Source: an uncultured Alphaproteobacteria bacterium
GTDB taxonomy: Bacteria > Pseudomonadota > Alphaproteobacteria > HIMB59
NCBI GenBank assembly: GCA_902613185.1
Contig: CACMGP010000002.1
Location: 161,378 to 225,377 of the forward strand
DNA: 64,000 nucleotides
Reading direction: 5' to 3'
Below are positions 39,578 through 49,262 of this stretch, piece after piece (the first letter of the stretch is position 1; the number at the start of each line of letters is the position of its first letter). The position numbers and the translations under genes were made by a program. The notes under the pieces were generated by a model, which worked only from the letters and a program-made list of their open reading frames with translations, ran no database searches and had not been told where the DNA came from.

Positions 39578-41590
39578 CTATAATTCTTTTTGAACTTCCT
39601 TAGTTACATAAAATTCAATTTCATCTTTTTCCAAAATATCTGAATAATCTTTGAATGAAATACCACACTCATAGTTTTCTCTAACCTCTTTGACATCATC
39701 TTTAAAACGCTTAAGGGTTCCAACTTCTCCTTCGTGTATGATTTTACCTTCTCTAACAAGCCTGATTTTAGCAGAATTTTGGACTATACCGTCAGTAACA
39801 AAGCAGCCTGCAATTGTACCAAACTTTGAGGATTTGAAAGTATCACGAACCTCGGCATGACCAATAATTTCCTCTTTAGTGTCTGGAGTGAGAAGACCAG
39901 AGAGCATTTTTTTCATATCATCGATTAATTCATAAATAATTGAATAATATCGTATATCTACTTTATCACGTTTTGCGATTGTTCGGGCTTGTGGGATGGC
40001 TCTGATATTAAAACCAATTACTAACCCTTGTGCGGAACTCGCTAAACTCACATCACTCTCATTAATTGCACCAATAGCGTTATGGACGACATTTATTTTA
40101 ACTTCTTCATTACCGACTTTTTCTAGTGAGGAGACTATTGCTTCAAGAGATCCTTGAACATCTGCTTTGACGATGATTGGAAGTTTTTTCATATCTCCCT
40201 TTGATACATTAGCCATCATTTCTTCCAGTGATGATTTTTTAACTGCTTCTGTATTTTCTAATTTTTTTTGTTCTTTTACTTTTTCTGTAATATCTTTTGC
40301 GATATCCTCATTTGGCATAACATAAACTGTATCACCTGCTTGTGGCACTGAGTCAAAACCTAATACTTCAATCGGCATTCCAGGACTAGCTGATTTAATC
40401 CTACTACCATTTTCATCGAGTAAAGCTCTAACTCTTCCATAAGATGAACCACATGTAAAATGATCACCTTCTTTAAAGGTTCCATTTTTTACTATCACAG
40501 TTGCAACAGGTCCTTTTCCCGTTTCAATTTTGGACTCAACTACAATTGCCTCAGCGAGTTTGTTATGTTCGACATTAAGATCTAGGATCTCTACTTGTAA
40601 TAAAATGTTATCTAATAATTTTTCTAGATTTGTTTTTTTAATTGCAGATATTTCAGTTTCTAATACATCTCCACTATAGCTTTCTACAACTACCTCGTGA
40701 GTTAACAAATCATTTCTAACAATACTTGGGTCAACATCTGGTAAATCCATTTTATTAATTGCAAGAACAATAGGAACTTTTGCTGCTTTAGCATGTGAAA
40801 TTGCTTCAATTGTTTGAGGTTTAACACTATCGTTAGCAGCAACTACTAATACAACAAGATCTGTTAAATTGGCTCCCCTCGAGCGAATATTTGAAAAAGC
40901 AGCATGACCAGGTGTATCCAAAAAAGTAATAGAATTGTTTTTATGTTGAATTTGATACGCACCAATATGTTGAGTAATTCCACCAGACTCTTTTGAAGTT
41001 ACATTTGTATTTCTAAGTGCATCCAACAAAGATGTTTTGCCGTGATCAACATGGCCCATTACAGTTACAATTGGAGGTCTTGGCGAAATTTTGGATATTT
41101 TTGTTTTTTGGTGATTAGCGATTTCATCTTTTAAACTGATCGCCTCTTCTCTTTTCGGTGTATGCCCTAATTCTGTAACTATAAGCTCAGCTGTATCTCC
41201 ATCTATATATTGATTAGCCGTAGCCATAATTCCACTTTTCATAAGAGCTTTTACAACATCACCTGTTTTCTCGGACATTCTACTTGCTAATTCCTGCACA
41301 GAAATTTTTACAGGTATGTCAACTTCACGGACAATTTTTTGAGAGCTAGTTAAATTTGGTTTAAATTTTGTTTTTTGTTTTTCTCTATTTCTTTTAGTCT
41401 TTGCAAGACTGGGCATTTTTTCGTAGTCTGGTTCTTCATCTAAAAGATTATTAACTGAAATGGAAGACAGTTTTTTTTGAAATGCTGTTGTATTGAGAGT
41501 CAGTTTTTTTCTGGGAGGAGTAGATGTTGTAGAGGTAGGCGTAGAAGGTTTAGCCGAAGATGTATTTGTGTTCTTTGTCTCTTTTGTCAT
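39578..41590 (-). CDS. infB: Translation initiation factor IF-2
   Basis: IF-2 is the GTPase that delivers initiator tRNA to the 30S subunit. At 670 aa it is short for a proteobacterium (E. coli 890) because the N-terminal region is only a Thr/Ser/Pro-rich and basic stretch of about 110 residues. G1 is GHVDHGKTSL, G2 GGITQHIGAY, G3 DTPGHAAF and G4 NKMD; domain C1/C2 follows with VKADVQGSLEAI and ending EFYVTKEVQKEL. It starts 6 nt after nusA; the ylxR gene that usually intervenes is absent. Confidence 0.98.
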   Translation of the reverse strand: MTKETKNTNTSSAKPSTPTSTTSTPPRKKLTLNTTAFQKKLSSISVNNLLDEEPDYEKMPSLAKTKRNREKQKTKFKPNLTSSQKIVREVDIPVKISVQELASRMSEKTGDVVKALMKSGIMATANQYIDGDTAELIVTELGHTPKREEAISLKDEIANHQKTKISKISPRPPIVTVMGHVDHGKTSLLDALRNTNVTSKESGGITQHIGAYQIQHKNNSITFLDTPGHAAFSNIRSRGANLTDLVVLVVAANDSVKPQTIEAISHAKAAKVPIVLAINKMDLPDVDPSIVRNDLLTHEVVVESYSGDVLETEISAIKKTNLEKLLDNILLQVEILDLNVEHNKLAEAIVVESKIETGKGPVATVIVKNGTFKEGDHFTCGSSYGRVRALLDENGSRIKSASPGMPIEVLGFDSVPQAGDTVYVMPNEDIAKDITEKVKEQKKLENTEAVKKSSLEEMMANVSKGDMKKLPIIVKADVQGSLEAIVSSLEKVGNEEVKINVVHNAIGAINESDVSLASSAQGLVIGFNIRAIPQARTIAKRDKVDIRYYSIIYELIDDMKKMLSGLLTPDTKEEIIGHAEVRDTFKSSKFGTIAGCFVTDGIVQNSAKIRLVREGKIIHEGEVGTLKRFKDDVKEVRENYECGISFKDYSDILEKDEIEFYVTKEVQKEL

Positions 41591-41596
41591 TCAAAA

Positions 41597-43099
41597 TTAG
41601 CTATTAAGATAAATCTCCCTAGCATCCATTATAATTTTTTCGGCAGCAGATTTTTCAACTCTTTTTTGTAGTATGCCGTCTCTACCCACTAATTCATCAG
41701 TTGCTAAATCTGCAAGGTCTTGGCGTGAAAAGATATTGTTCTCTATCAATGTAGCTAAAATTTTATTATCAAACTCTGAAATTCCTTTGACATAATCATC
41801 TAGTTTTGAAGATTGTATTAATTTCTCAAGTTCTGCCTTCTCGTTTTCCATATACTGCGTTGCACGAGCGTATATCTCAGCAGCAAGTTCATTATCAAAT
41901 CCTTCAATTTTTTCTATATCTTGGATTGAGGCATTAGCAATTTTTTCAATACTTGTGTATCCCTCGACTGCTAATAACTGTGCGATCATATCTTCGAGAT
42001 CAAGTTTTTCAGCAAAAAGAGAAGTGATTTTTTTAAATTCCTCTTGTCTTCTTTCTGCGTCTTCTTTTTCAGTTAGTATATCAATTTCAAGATTGGTAAG
42101 TATTGAAGCTAATTTTACATTTTGACCTCTTCTACCAATAGCAATACTTAACTGATCCTCAGGTAAAACTATCTCCACTCTATTAGAGTCTTCAAATTCG
42201 TTAACTTTTGCAACTTGTGCGGGTGCAATAGCATTTTGAACATACATCGACTTTAACTCTGACCAATTTACGATATCAATTTTTTCACCTTGTAATTCAT
42301 TAACAATAGCCTGAACTCTTGAACCTCTCATACCTACGCATGCACCAACTGGATCGATGGACTTATCGTTCGCACGAACTGTAATCTTTCCTCTACTACC
42401 AGGGTCTCTTGCAACAGATAAAATTTCTATTTGACCTTCATATATTTCAGGTACTTCCTGTTCAAATAGTTTCGCCATAAACTGAGGGTGAGTTCTTGAA
42501 AGAAAAATTTGATGTCCTTTGGCTTCTTCTTTTATGTCGAAGAAATAAGCTCTAATACGATCACCATTTTTAAAATTCTCTCTTGGAATGAGTTCATCTT
42601 TTCTTAAAAATCCCTCAGCTTTACCAAGATCAACAATAATATTTCCAAATTCAATTCTTTTAACAATACCCGACAAAACTTCTCCGACGCGATCTTTGAA
42701 ATCATTAAATTGTCTTCTTTTTTCAGCTTCTCTAACTCTAGAGTAAATAACTTGCCTTGCCATATTGGCTGTTACTCTTCCAAAGTTTACGGATGGTAAA
42801 GGTATTGTTATTTGTTTTCCAATTTCAGTATCAGCATCATATTTTTTAGCATGATCTAATAAAATTTGATTTGCCTGCAAAACAGGATCAATTTTTTCAA
42901 CCACATCTTTAATATGAGATAAACTTATATTTCCTGTGAGACGGTCAATAGAGGCTTTAATGTTATTGTCCATTCCATATTTTGATTTTCCAATAATTTC
43001 AAAAGACTCCTCAAGAGCCTCCATTACTATATCCATTTCGATGCCCTTCTCTTGTGAGACGACTTCGGCAACTTTTAATATTTCTGTGTTATTTAGCAT
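41597..43099 (-). CDS. nusA: Transcription termination/antitermination factor NusA
   Basis: NusA (500 aa) binds RNA polymerase and modulates pausing and termination. The N-terminal domain, an S1 domain (VGEVLSGIVKRIEFGNIIVDL), KH1/KH2 (VGACVGMRGSRVQ; LPEDQLSIAIGRRGQNVKLAS) and two C-terminal helix-hairpin-helix acidic repeats (LLAVEGYTSIEKIA; YVKGISEFDNKILATL) are seen in order. It is the first gene of the operon here, because rimP, normally upstream, is missing and a terminator at 43113 isolates it from trmB. Confidence 0.97.
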   Translation of the reverse strand: MLNNTEILKVAEVVSQEKGIEMDIVMEALEESFEIIGKSKYGMDNNIKASIDRLTGNISLSHIKDVVEKIDPVLQANQILLDHAKKYDADTEIGKQITIPLPSVNFGRVTANMARQVIYSRVREAEKRRQFNDFKDRVGEVLSGIVKRIEFGNIIVDLGKAEGFLRKDELIPRENFKNGDRIRAYFFDIKEEAKGHQIFLSRTHPQFMAKLFEQEVPEIYEGQIEILSVARDPGSRGKITVRANDKSIDPVGACVGMRGSRVQAIVNELQGEKIDIVNWSELKSMYVQNAIAPAQVAKVNEFEDSNRVEIVLPEDQLSIAIGRRGQNVKLASILTNLEIDILTEKEDAERRQEEFKKITSLFAEKLDLEDMIAQLLAVEGYTSIEKIANASIQDIEKIEGFDNELAAEIYARATQYMENEKAELEKLIQSSKLDDYVKGISEFDNKILATLIENNIFSRQDLADLATDELVGRDGILQKRVEKSAAEKIIMDAREIYLNS

Positions 43100-43112
43100 T
43101 ATCTTTTCTAGT

Positions 43113-43138
43113 TAAAAAAAAAGGCGGGATAACCCACC
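43113..43138 (-). terminator. Intrinsic terminator after trmB
   Basis: On the minus strand GGTGGG pairs with CCCGCC around a TTAT loop (43123-43138, one G-T pair), followed by nine T residues (plus-strand A tract 43114-43122). It ends the plcP-to-trmB directon and separates it from nusA, whose start at 43099 is only about 14 nt farther, so the nusA promoter must overlap or lie upstream of it. Confidence 0.85.
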
Positions 43139-43151
43139 TCCTCATCGTTGG

Positions 43152-43796
43152 TTAATAATTTTTAAGAACGCTAAAATAGAATAATTTATGATTTTTGTCT
43201 AAGGCTTTTTTCTCAAATTTGGTGTGCAAAGCGTTGGAATCACTATATTTCCAACATTTAGGGCTAATATCTGGCATGGTGTATTTGAACTTTTTCATCA
43301 AAGCCAAAGCTTCAATAAAATAGTCACCGTGATCAGTAGCAAAACAAATAACTCCTTTTTTTTTTAATTTTTTTGTGAGTTCTTTTACAAGTGTTTGGTT
43401 AACAGTTCTTCTTTTTTTATGCTTATTTTTGGGCCACGGATCTGGAAAATATATTCTTATTTCCTGAAGATAATTGTTTGGTATGAATGGTAAAAGATCT
43501 TGAATATTTAAATGAAAGACTTGAAGATTTTTCAAATTATCATCAACAGAGTTTCTGATAGCTCTTAAAACTCCATCAGCAAAAATATCACAACCAATAA
43601 AGTTTATTTTTGAATATAATTTTGCATCTTCACTGATTTTTTCTCCATCACCAATTCCAATTTCTAAAATTCTTGGTGTTTTTATTTTATTAAATAATAT
43701 TTTATTTGGTTCTTTAAGAAATTTTGAGTATTGCTCGAGTCTTACAAATGACTTTCCTTTTTTTCTACCAAAGTATTTATTTTTTGATTCGAACAT
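43152..43796 (-). CDS. trmB: tRNA (guanine-N7-)-methyltransferase
   Basis: TrmB methylates G46 in the tRNA variable loop using SAM. It is 214 aa with motif I LEIGIGDGEKI, IGCDIFADGV, and the signature IYFPDPWPKNKHKKRR. C-terminal FATDHGDYF completes the substrate site. It overlaps the end of lnt by 20 nt. In related genomes metK sits just upstream and rimP just downstream; neither is here. Confidence 0.96.
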   Translation of the reverse strand: MFESKNKYFGRKKGKSFVRLEQYSKFLKEPNKILFNKIKTPRILEIGIGDGEKISEDAKLYSKINFIGCDIFADGVLRAIRNSVDDNLKNLQVFHLNIQDLLPFIPNNYLQEIRIYFPDPWPKNKHKKRRTVNQTLVKELTKKLKKKGVICFATDHGDYFIEALALMKKFKYTMPDISPKCWKYSDSNALHTKFEKKALDKNHKLFYFSVLKNY

Positions 43797-45291
43797 ATAA
43801 AAAACTAAGTAGAAATATTAAAAAAATCAAAAGACTTACAGAAAATAAAGTTGATGAACAATTTGATTTATATTTATTAATTGGATGTTGATAATAAAGA
43901 TAACCTTTTTTATTTGTTGGAAGAGTCCCAATAATTTTGCCCGAATAATCAACAACAGATGTAATACCTGAAGGAGTTGATCTTATGAGAGGTTTTTGGA
44001 ATTCAACACTTCTTAAAAGGGAATTAGCCAGGTGTTGATGTGGCCCGTACCATTTACCAAACCAAGAGTCATTTGAAATTTGTATCACCATATCTGCATT
44101 ACAAACCTCAGTATTAATTGATTTGTAATTAAAAATAGACTCAAAACAAATCATTGGAACAGCATTTATACTTTTTGGTAATTTTAAAATTTTTTGATTA
44201 GTTCCAGGAGTATAGTTCATTCCTAAATTTAAAAATTTGCTTACAATAGGTTTAACAAAAGGTATATATTCTCCAAACAAAACCAACTTTTGCTTATCGT
44301 AAAAATCAATGGTCTTTCCTTGATGATCAACGACATATAGACGATTAAATAATTGGTTTTTCTCGATAGCACTCGACCCAACTATTATTTTTTGATCCTC
44401 GTTAATTAAAGATGATAATCTACTAATAAGTCCGTCCCTGTTATTTAAATCAATTGGTAATGAGCCTTCAGGCCAAATAATTAAATCTGCCTTTGGAGTA
44501 TTTGTAAGAGCTTCTAGGGTTAATTTTTCATATATTTCAAGGTTTCTTAGAACATCAAATTCTACTAATGACTCATAAAGATTAGGTTGAATTAAAAGAA
44601 TGTTTAGAGTTTCATTGTTTGTTTTTCTCTCAGTATTATTTTCAAAAAAACCAAATGCATAAATTAAAACAAGTACTAATGACAAACTAAAAATTACAAC
44701 TTTTTTTTTGTAATAGAGAAAATAAATAATTAAACCCACAATCAAATTGACAACTAATCCTAAACCATAAACACCAAAAAATGGTAGTGATTTTAAGATC
44801 CAAATATTTTTGTAATATATGATTGCACTAGGATTCCAAGGGAAGCCTCCTAAAATAAATTCCTTTAGTATTTCTACTATAGATAAACCTAGTGGTAATA
44901 AGAAAATCTGTAGTAATTTTTTTTTAAAAGTTACTAGGATTAGAATTGTTGCTGAATAATGTAAGAATGCAATAAATAAAGAGAGTACGCCAACTAAAAT
45001 AATACCTAAGAATAAATATCCAAAACCTCCTGAATAAAAGGACTGTGTGATCCAACTTAATGTAATTATTTGAGTAAATAAGAAAAAATAAAATATATAT
45101 TTTTTCGAAAAATTATCATTGGTTAGAATATTATAAAAAACGATTGAAAATGATATATAATAGAAAATAGATACTCCAAATGGAGGAAGAGAAAATACAT
45201 AAACAATAGAAAAAATAATTATTATGTTTATTGGCCTAGAGAGATAGGGCAGTAGATTATTGAGATTTGACACCACTAACCACAACTTCAA
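43777..45291 (-). CDS. lnt: Apolipoprotein N-acyltransferase
   Basis: Lnt adds the third acyl chain to lipoproteins in the inner membrane, using phospholipid as donor. It is 504 aa with about six membrane helices before residue 220 and a periplasmic nitrilase domain. The catalytic triad is visible: Glu in IIWPEGSLP, Lys in DKQKLVLFGEYIPF and Cys in MICFESIF. A final helix (FSVSLLIFLIFLLSF) anchors the C-terminus. Its likely substrates include the two entericidin-like lipoproteins in this window. It overlaps corC by 35 nt. Confidence 0.95.
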   Translation of the reverse strand: MKLWLVVSNLNNLLPYLSRPINIIIIFSIVYVFSLPPFGVSIFYYISFSIVFYNILTNDNFSKKYIFYFFLFTQIITLSWITQSFYSGGFGYLFLGIILVGVLSLFIAFLHYSATILILVTFKKKLLQIFLLPLGLSIVEILKEFILGGFPWNPSAIIYYKNIWILKSLPFFGVYGLGLVVNLIVGLIIYFLYYKKKVVIFSLSLVLVLIYAFGFFENNTERKTNNETLNILLIQPNLYESLVEFDVLRNLEIYEKLTLEALTNTPKADLIIWPEGSLPIDLNNRDGLISRLSSLINEDQKIIVGSSAIEKNQLFNRLYVVDHQGKTIDFYDKQKLVLFGEYIPFVKPIVSKFLNLGMNYTPGTNQKILKLPKSINAVPMICFESIFNYKSINTEVCNADMVIQISNDSWFGKWYGPHQHLANSLLRSVEFQKPLIRSTPSGITSVVDYSGKIIGTLPTNKKGYLYYQHPINKYKSNCSSTLFSVSLLIFLIFLLSFLYVRIKK

Positions 45292-46084
45292 GAATTTTTC
45301 TTGTTGATACCTTGTGAATGGTGAAAGATAATTTTTTATTTATTGTAAATTTTTCTTTTTTCTTTGGTATACGACCAGCTATATTAAATATGATACCGCC
45401 TATAGTTCCTACATCCTCTTTTAAATCATCTGGGATATTGACATCAAATTCTCTTTCAAAATCATCAACAAGCATTGCGGCATCCATAATTATATTATTG
45501 TTTTTTTGTCGAAACATTGGTGCTTCATCCTTATCGTGTTCGTCTTCAATCTCACCCACTATTTCTTCCACTAAGTCTTCGATGGTAACCAAACCAGTAA
45601 CACTATTAAATTCATCCATGACAATTGCTAAATGGATGTTTTGTTTTTTCATTTTTTGAAGAAGATTAAAAACAGGTGTAGCAGAGGGAATATAAATGAC
45701 CTCTCTTAACAAACTCTTAATATTGAAGGACTTATTATTGATTTTCTTGAATAAATCCTTGATATGAACCATTCCCAAGCAATGTTCTAAGTCCTTTTTT
45801 ACGACTGGCATTCTTGAGTGAGCTTCTTTATTGATGATTTTAATGATGTTTTCTTTATCAATATTTTGATCAATAAAAATTATTTCACCTCTTGGAACCA
45901 TTACATCATCTACAGTTTTTTTGTGAACCTTTAAAAGATTATTAAAGATTTTTTTTTCTTCATTCTTGGCGACCCCTGAACTATCTGAAGTCGCTGAGAT
46001 AAGATCAATAATATCTTTTTTAAAATTCTCGTCTTGAATTAGTTCTTTGACTAATTTTATGGCTAAATTTTTTTTAATTTTCAT
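45257..46084 (-). CDS. corC: CBS-domain protein of the CorC/TlyC (hemolysin C) family
   Basis: This 275-aa protein has paired CBS domains (VDDVMVPRGEIIFI; HLAIVMDEFNSVTGLVTIEDLVEEIVGEIEDEHD, quoted in part) and a C-terminal CorC_HlyC domain ending near EVVVSG. No transmembrane DUF21 domain is present, so it is the soluble CorC type, linked to magnesium/cobalt efflux in enterobacteria and envelope integrity elsewhere. The ybeY-corC-lnt order is conserved in proteobacteria. The true physiological role is not fixed by sequence. Confidence 0.9.
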   Translation of the reverse strand: MKIKKNLAIKLVKELIQDENFKKDIIDLISATSDSSGVAKNEEKKIFNNLLKVHKKTVDDVMVPRGEIIFIDQNIDKENIIKIINKEAHSRMPVVKKDLEHCLGMVHIKDLFKKINNKSFNIKSLLREVIYIPSATPVFNLLQKMKKQNIHLAIVMDEFNSVTGLVTIEDLVEEIVGEIEDEHDKDEAPMFRQKNNNIIMDAAMLVDDFEREFDVNIPDDLKEDVGTIGGIIFNIAGRIPKKKEKFTINKKLSFTIHKVSTRKILEVVVSGVKSQ

Positions 46085-46523
46085 GTACTTTTTTTAAACC
46101 TAATAATTTCATCAGTGTGTTTTCTAAAAATCTCATATTACTTCTCGATTGTTTATCGTAGTGATGATAACCAAATAAATGATGTAATCCATGACTCACT
46201 AGCATAAAAAAGTTTTGTTCGTTAATTTTTTTATTGCGATTTAAAATATAACTATCTGCAATAGCAATATCACCAGAAAAGTCTCCATCGGGGAAAGATA
46301 ACACATCTGTGATTTTATTTTTATTTTTAAATTTTTTGTTCATGCTTTTAATTTCTTCATTAGAAACTATTTTTATTGTCAGTTCTGTTTGATGATCAGC
46401 TTGGTGGATTGTTTGAAAATATTCTGACAACTTTTTTAGCTTTTCCTTGGAGGATTTTAGAAATTGCTCTAAATTCTTATCTCCAATTATCTCAATCACA
46501 AATTTTTTATTACTAATCCTCAA
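46074..46523 (-). CDS. ybeY: Endoribonuclease YbeY
   Basis: YbeY is a single-strand-specific metal-dependent RNase (149 aa) needed for 16S rRNA 3' maturation and ribosome quality control. The zinc motif HGxxHLxGYxH is present as SHGLHHLFGYHHYD. The conserved VLSFPDGDFSGDIAI follows the substrate loop. It lies 2 nt downstream of phoH and overlaps corC by 11 nt in the standard order. Confidence 0.96.
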   Translation of the reverse strand: MRISNKKFVIEIIGDKNLEQFLKSSKEKLKKLSEYFQTIHQADHQTELTIKIVSNEEIKSMNKKFKNKNKITDVLSFPDGDFSGDIAIADSYILNRNKKINEQNFFMLVSHGLHHLFGYHHYDKQSRSNMRFLENTLMKLLGLKKVHEN

Positions 46524-46525
46524 AA

Positions 46526-47482
46526 TTACTTATCGTAAGCATTAATTATTTTTTCTACTAGTGTATGTCTGCATACATCGCTACTATTTAAATGAATAAA
46601 ACCGATGTCTTTGACTTTTTCTAATTTTTCCATTGCGTCCTGCATTCCACTTTTTGCATTATCGGGTAAATCTTTTTGACTTAAATCTCCCGTGATAACC
46701 ATTTTTGAGTTTTGTCCTAATCTAGTTAAGAACATTTTCATCTGTGTCGATAAGGTGTTTTGTGCTTCATCTAAAATTATAAAAGATTTATTTAATGTTC
46801 TTCCTCTCATAAAGGCAAGAGGAGCTATTTCTATTAAATTATTTACCATTTTTCGGTCAATTTCCTCACCTGGCATCATCTCATACAAGGCATCGTAAAG
46901 TGGTCGTAAATAGGGGTCAATTTTCTCTTTCATATCTCCAGGTAAAAAACCTAATCGTTCACCTGCCTCAACTGCTGGTCTTGATAGTATTAATCGATTA
47001 ATTTTTCCTTCCACAAAAAGACTAACTGCATATGCAACAGCTAAGTAAGTTTTTCCTGTTCCCGCTGGACCAACAGCAAAAACAACATCTTTTGATCTCA
47101 TTTCTTTTAAAAAGAGCTCTTGGTTTTTTGTCTTGGGATAAATTGTTTTTAATTTTGTATTGATTTGAAATTTCTGATCTTGTTCGATTTGTTCTTTGAT
47201 GTATGTAGGTTTTGCTAAATCAATATTGTTTTCTATTTCTTCTGCAGAAATATCATTGTTCTTTAATTTTTGGTATAAGCCTTGAATAATAAAGTAGGCT
47301 TTTTCAACTGGATCTCTATTACCTTTTATAGACAAAAGGTTGCCTCTTGTGTAAAGCTTTACTTTAAATTTATTCTCTAAGACCTTTAAATTTTTATCAT
47401 GATAACCAAATAGACTTGATAGAAACTGATTATCCTCAAACTCAAGTTGTTTTTGATGGGAAGAAATATTTACAGGACTCAT
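46526..47482 (-). CDS. phoH: PhoH-like ATPase
   Basis: This cytoplasmic P-loop ATPase of the PhoH family (318 aa) carries an N-terminal KH-like segment and Walker A VGPAGTGKTYLAVAYAV near residues 135-150, then LSRPAVEAGERLGFLPGD and Walker B FIILDEAQNT. E. coli phoH is a Pho-regulon gene, but this is the ybeY-linked paralogue (YbeZ type), probably acting with YbeY in RNA metabolism. No Pho box is seen next to it. It starts directly after miaB. Confidence 0.95.
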   Translation of the reverse strand: MSPVNISSHQKQLEFEDNQFLSSLFGYHDKNLKVLENKFKVKLYTRGNLLSIKGNRDPVEKAYFIIQGLYQKLKNNDISAEEIENNIDLAKPTYIKEQIEQDQKFQINTKLKTIYPKTKNQELFLKEMRSKDVVFAVGPAGTGKTYLAVAYAVSLFVEGKINRLILSRPAVEAGERLGFLPGDMKEKIDPYLRPLYDALYEMMPGEEIDRKMVNNLIEIAPLAFMRGRTLNKSFIILDEAQNTLSTQMKMFLTRLGQNSKMVITGDLSQKDLPDNAKSGMQDAMEKLEKVKDIGFIHLNSSDVCRHTLVEKIINAYDK

Positions 47483-48796
47483 CTAAATTTTTTCTCCTAA
47501 TAATGAGTGTGTTAAAACCTCCTTTATTTGTACAGGAATTATTTGACCTATTATTTCTTTATCTCCCTGCAAGGCTACACTTTGATTAAATTGTGACTTG
47601 CCTTTGATTTGTCCTATGTGTTTACCAGCACCATCAATTAATACTTGCACTGTCTTTTTTACAAACTGGTTGTTGTATTCAATTTGTTGTTCATTGAGTA
47701 AATCTTGTGTGATCTTTAAACGCTCGTTGAGAATTAATTGATCTATTTCTTCACGATCGGCAGCAGGCGTACCTGATCTTGGGCTGTACTTAAAAGAGTA
47801 AGAGTTCATGTATTTAACTCTTTCGATTAGATCGATTGTGTCTTCAAAATCTTTGTCTGTTTCTCCAGGAAAACCAATAATAAAATCCGAGGAAAGTGCT
47901 ATATCGGGTTTTACTTTTCTGACCTTTTCGATGATTTCAAAATAATAATCCCTAGTATGTTTTCTATTCATTAATTTTAAAACTTTGTCAGAACCTGATT
48001 GAACAGGAAGGTGAAGATAGGGCATAAGTTTTGAGTTTTCACCATGAAGGGAAATTAGGTCATCAGTCATATTCACAGGGTGACTTGTAGAATAGGTAAT
48101 TCTCTCAACTCCATCTATTAAACTAATACTGTTAATAAGAGATGCTAGATTATTTGATTGACCTTGAGTATCTAAACCATGGTAGGCATTAACATTTTGA
48201 CCTAAAAGTGTGAATTCCACTACACCCTGATCAATTAAAGTTTTAACCTCATCAGAGATTTCCTTAACTGTTCTTGAATATTCTGATCCTCTTGTATAGG
48301 GAACAACGCAGAAATGGCAAAACTTATCACAGCCTTCTTGGATAGTCACAAATGCAGATTTATTCGATGTATTCGTTTTAATATGATTAAGCGTGTCAAA
48401 TTTTTCATTAACATCAAATTCAGTAATAGATGTTTTAGGTAAATTATTTTTATCTAAAAATTTATTCAATGACTGAATAGATTGAGGTCCGATCACTAAA
48501 TCTACATACGGTGCTCTTTTTTGTATTAACTCACCTTCAGCTTGAGCTACACAGCCTGCAACAATAACTTTTTGATCATCTTTTCCTTTTTTATGAATTT
48601 TTCCTAAATCTGAAAATGTTTTTTCCGTTGCCTTTTCACGGATGTGGCAAGTATTTAAAACTACATAGTCTGCATTTTGAAAGTCATCGGTTTGATTAAT
48701 ATTATGCGATAGAAAAATATCTTTCATTTTATCAGAGTCATAAACATTCATCTGACAACCAAATGTTCTAATATAAAATTTCTTATTTGATAGCAT
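47483..48796 (-). CDS. miaB: tRNA-2-methylthio-N6-isopentenyladenosine synthase MiaB
   Basis: MiaB is a radical-SAM methylthiotransferase acting on i6A37 of tRNA. The N-terminal UPF0004 domain holds FGCQMNVYDSDKM, NTCHIREKA and VAGCVAQAEG for the auxiliary cluster; the radical SAM triad is in GCDKFCHFCVVPYTRG; a TRAM domain closes the protein. I prefer ATG 48796 (MLSNKKFYIRTFGC); a TTG at 48811 would add five residues. It overlaps the rimI end by about 14 nt. Confidence 0.96.
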   Translation of the reverse strand: MLSNKKFYIRTFGCQMNVYDSDKMKDIFLSHNINQTDDFQNADYVVLNTCHIREKATEKTFSDLGKIHKKGKDDQKVIVAGCVAQAEGELIQKRAPYVDLVIGPQSIQSLNKFLDKNNLPKTSITEFDVNEKFDTLNHIKTNTSNKSAFVTIQEGCDKFCHFCVVPYTRGSEYSRTVKEISDEVKTLIDQGVVEFTLLGQNVNAYHGLDTQGQSNNLASLINSISLIDGVERITYSTSHPVNMTDDLISLHGENSKLMPYLHLPVQSGSDKVLKLMNRKHTRDYYFEIIEKVRKVKPDIALSSDFIIGFPGETDKDFEDTIDLIERVKYMNSYSFKYSPRSGTPAADREEIDQLILNERLKITQDLLNEQQIEYNNQFVKKTVQVLIDGAGKHIGQIKGKSQFNQSVALQGDKEIIGQIIPVQIKEVLTHSLLGEKI

Positions 48797-49262
48797 TAAG
48801 GGATTTTGCAAACAAAATTGCGTCTTGCGTATTTGGAGCGTTTATAGACTTACTCCGATAATAGTTTTTTCTTTCATTGTAGGCTTTATAGCCTAATTTT
48901 TCATAAAGTTTAATAGCAAAATTATTAATAGCACTCGCTTCCAGAAAGATTTTAAATGATTTTCCAGTACTTTTGAGTTGTTTTTCAAGCTCTTCTAAAA
49001 TCATTCTTCCCAACCCTTGGTTTCTAAATTCAGGCAAAACAGCAATATGTAAAATTTCAAATTCACTGACCTTTTGATCTTGATATAAAAAATGTCCTAT
49101 CAAAGCACCTTTGACGTTAGTTTGATCTAGAAGATAAATATTAAAACTTGTTTCTTTATTGAGGTGAAGCTCAATATCTTTTTCACTCCAATTAATCTCT
49201 AGTTGGTCTTTATGATTGATAATCCAATTTTTAGAATCAGATAGAGTATGTGTAAAGTTCAA
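48783..49262 (-). CDS. rimI: GNAT acetyltransferase, RimI-like
   Basis: The 159-aa protein is a GNAT acetyltransferase: ILHIAVLPEFRNQGLGRMILEEL carries the acetyl-CoA pyrophosphate loop (RNQGLG), and FLEASAINNFAIKLYEKLGYK is the typical C-terminal motif. RimI acetylates the N-terminal alanine of ribosomal protein S18 in E. coli. The position before miaB is usual in alphaproteobacteria, but tsaB and fur, which often accompany it, are not here; agt lies upstream with a 4-nt overlap. Confidence 0.85.
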   Translation of the reverse strand: MNFTHTLSDSKNWIINHKDQLEINWSEKDIELHLNKETSFNIYLLDQTNVKGALIGHFLYQDQKVSEFEILHIAVLPEFRNQGLGRMILEELEKQLKSTGKSFKIFLEASAINNFAIKLYEKLGYKAYNERKNYYRSKSINAPNTQDAILFAKSLNAIK

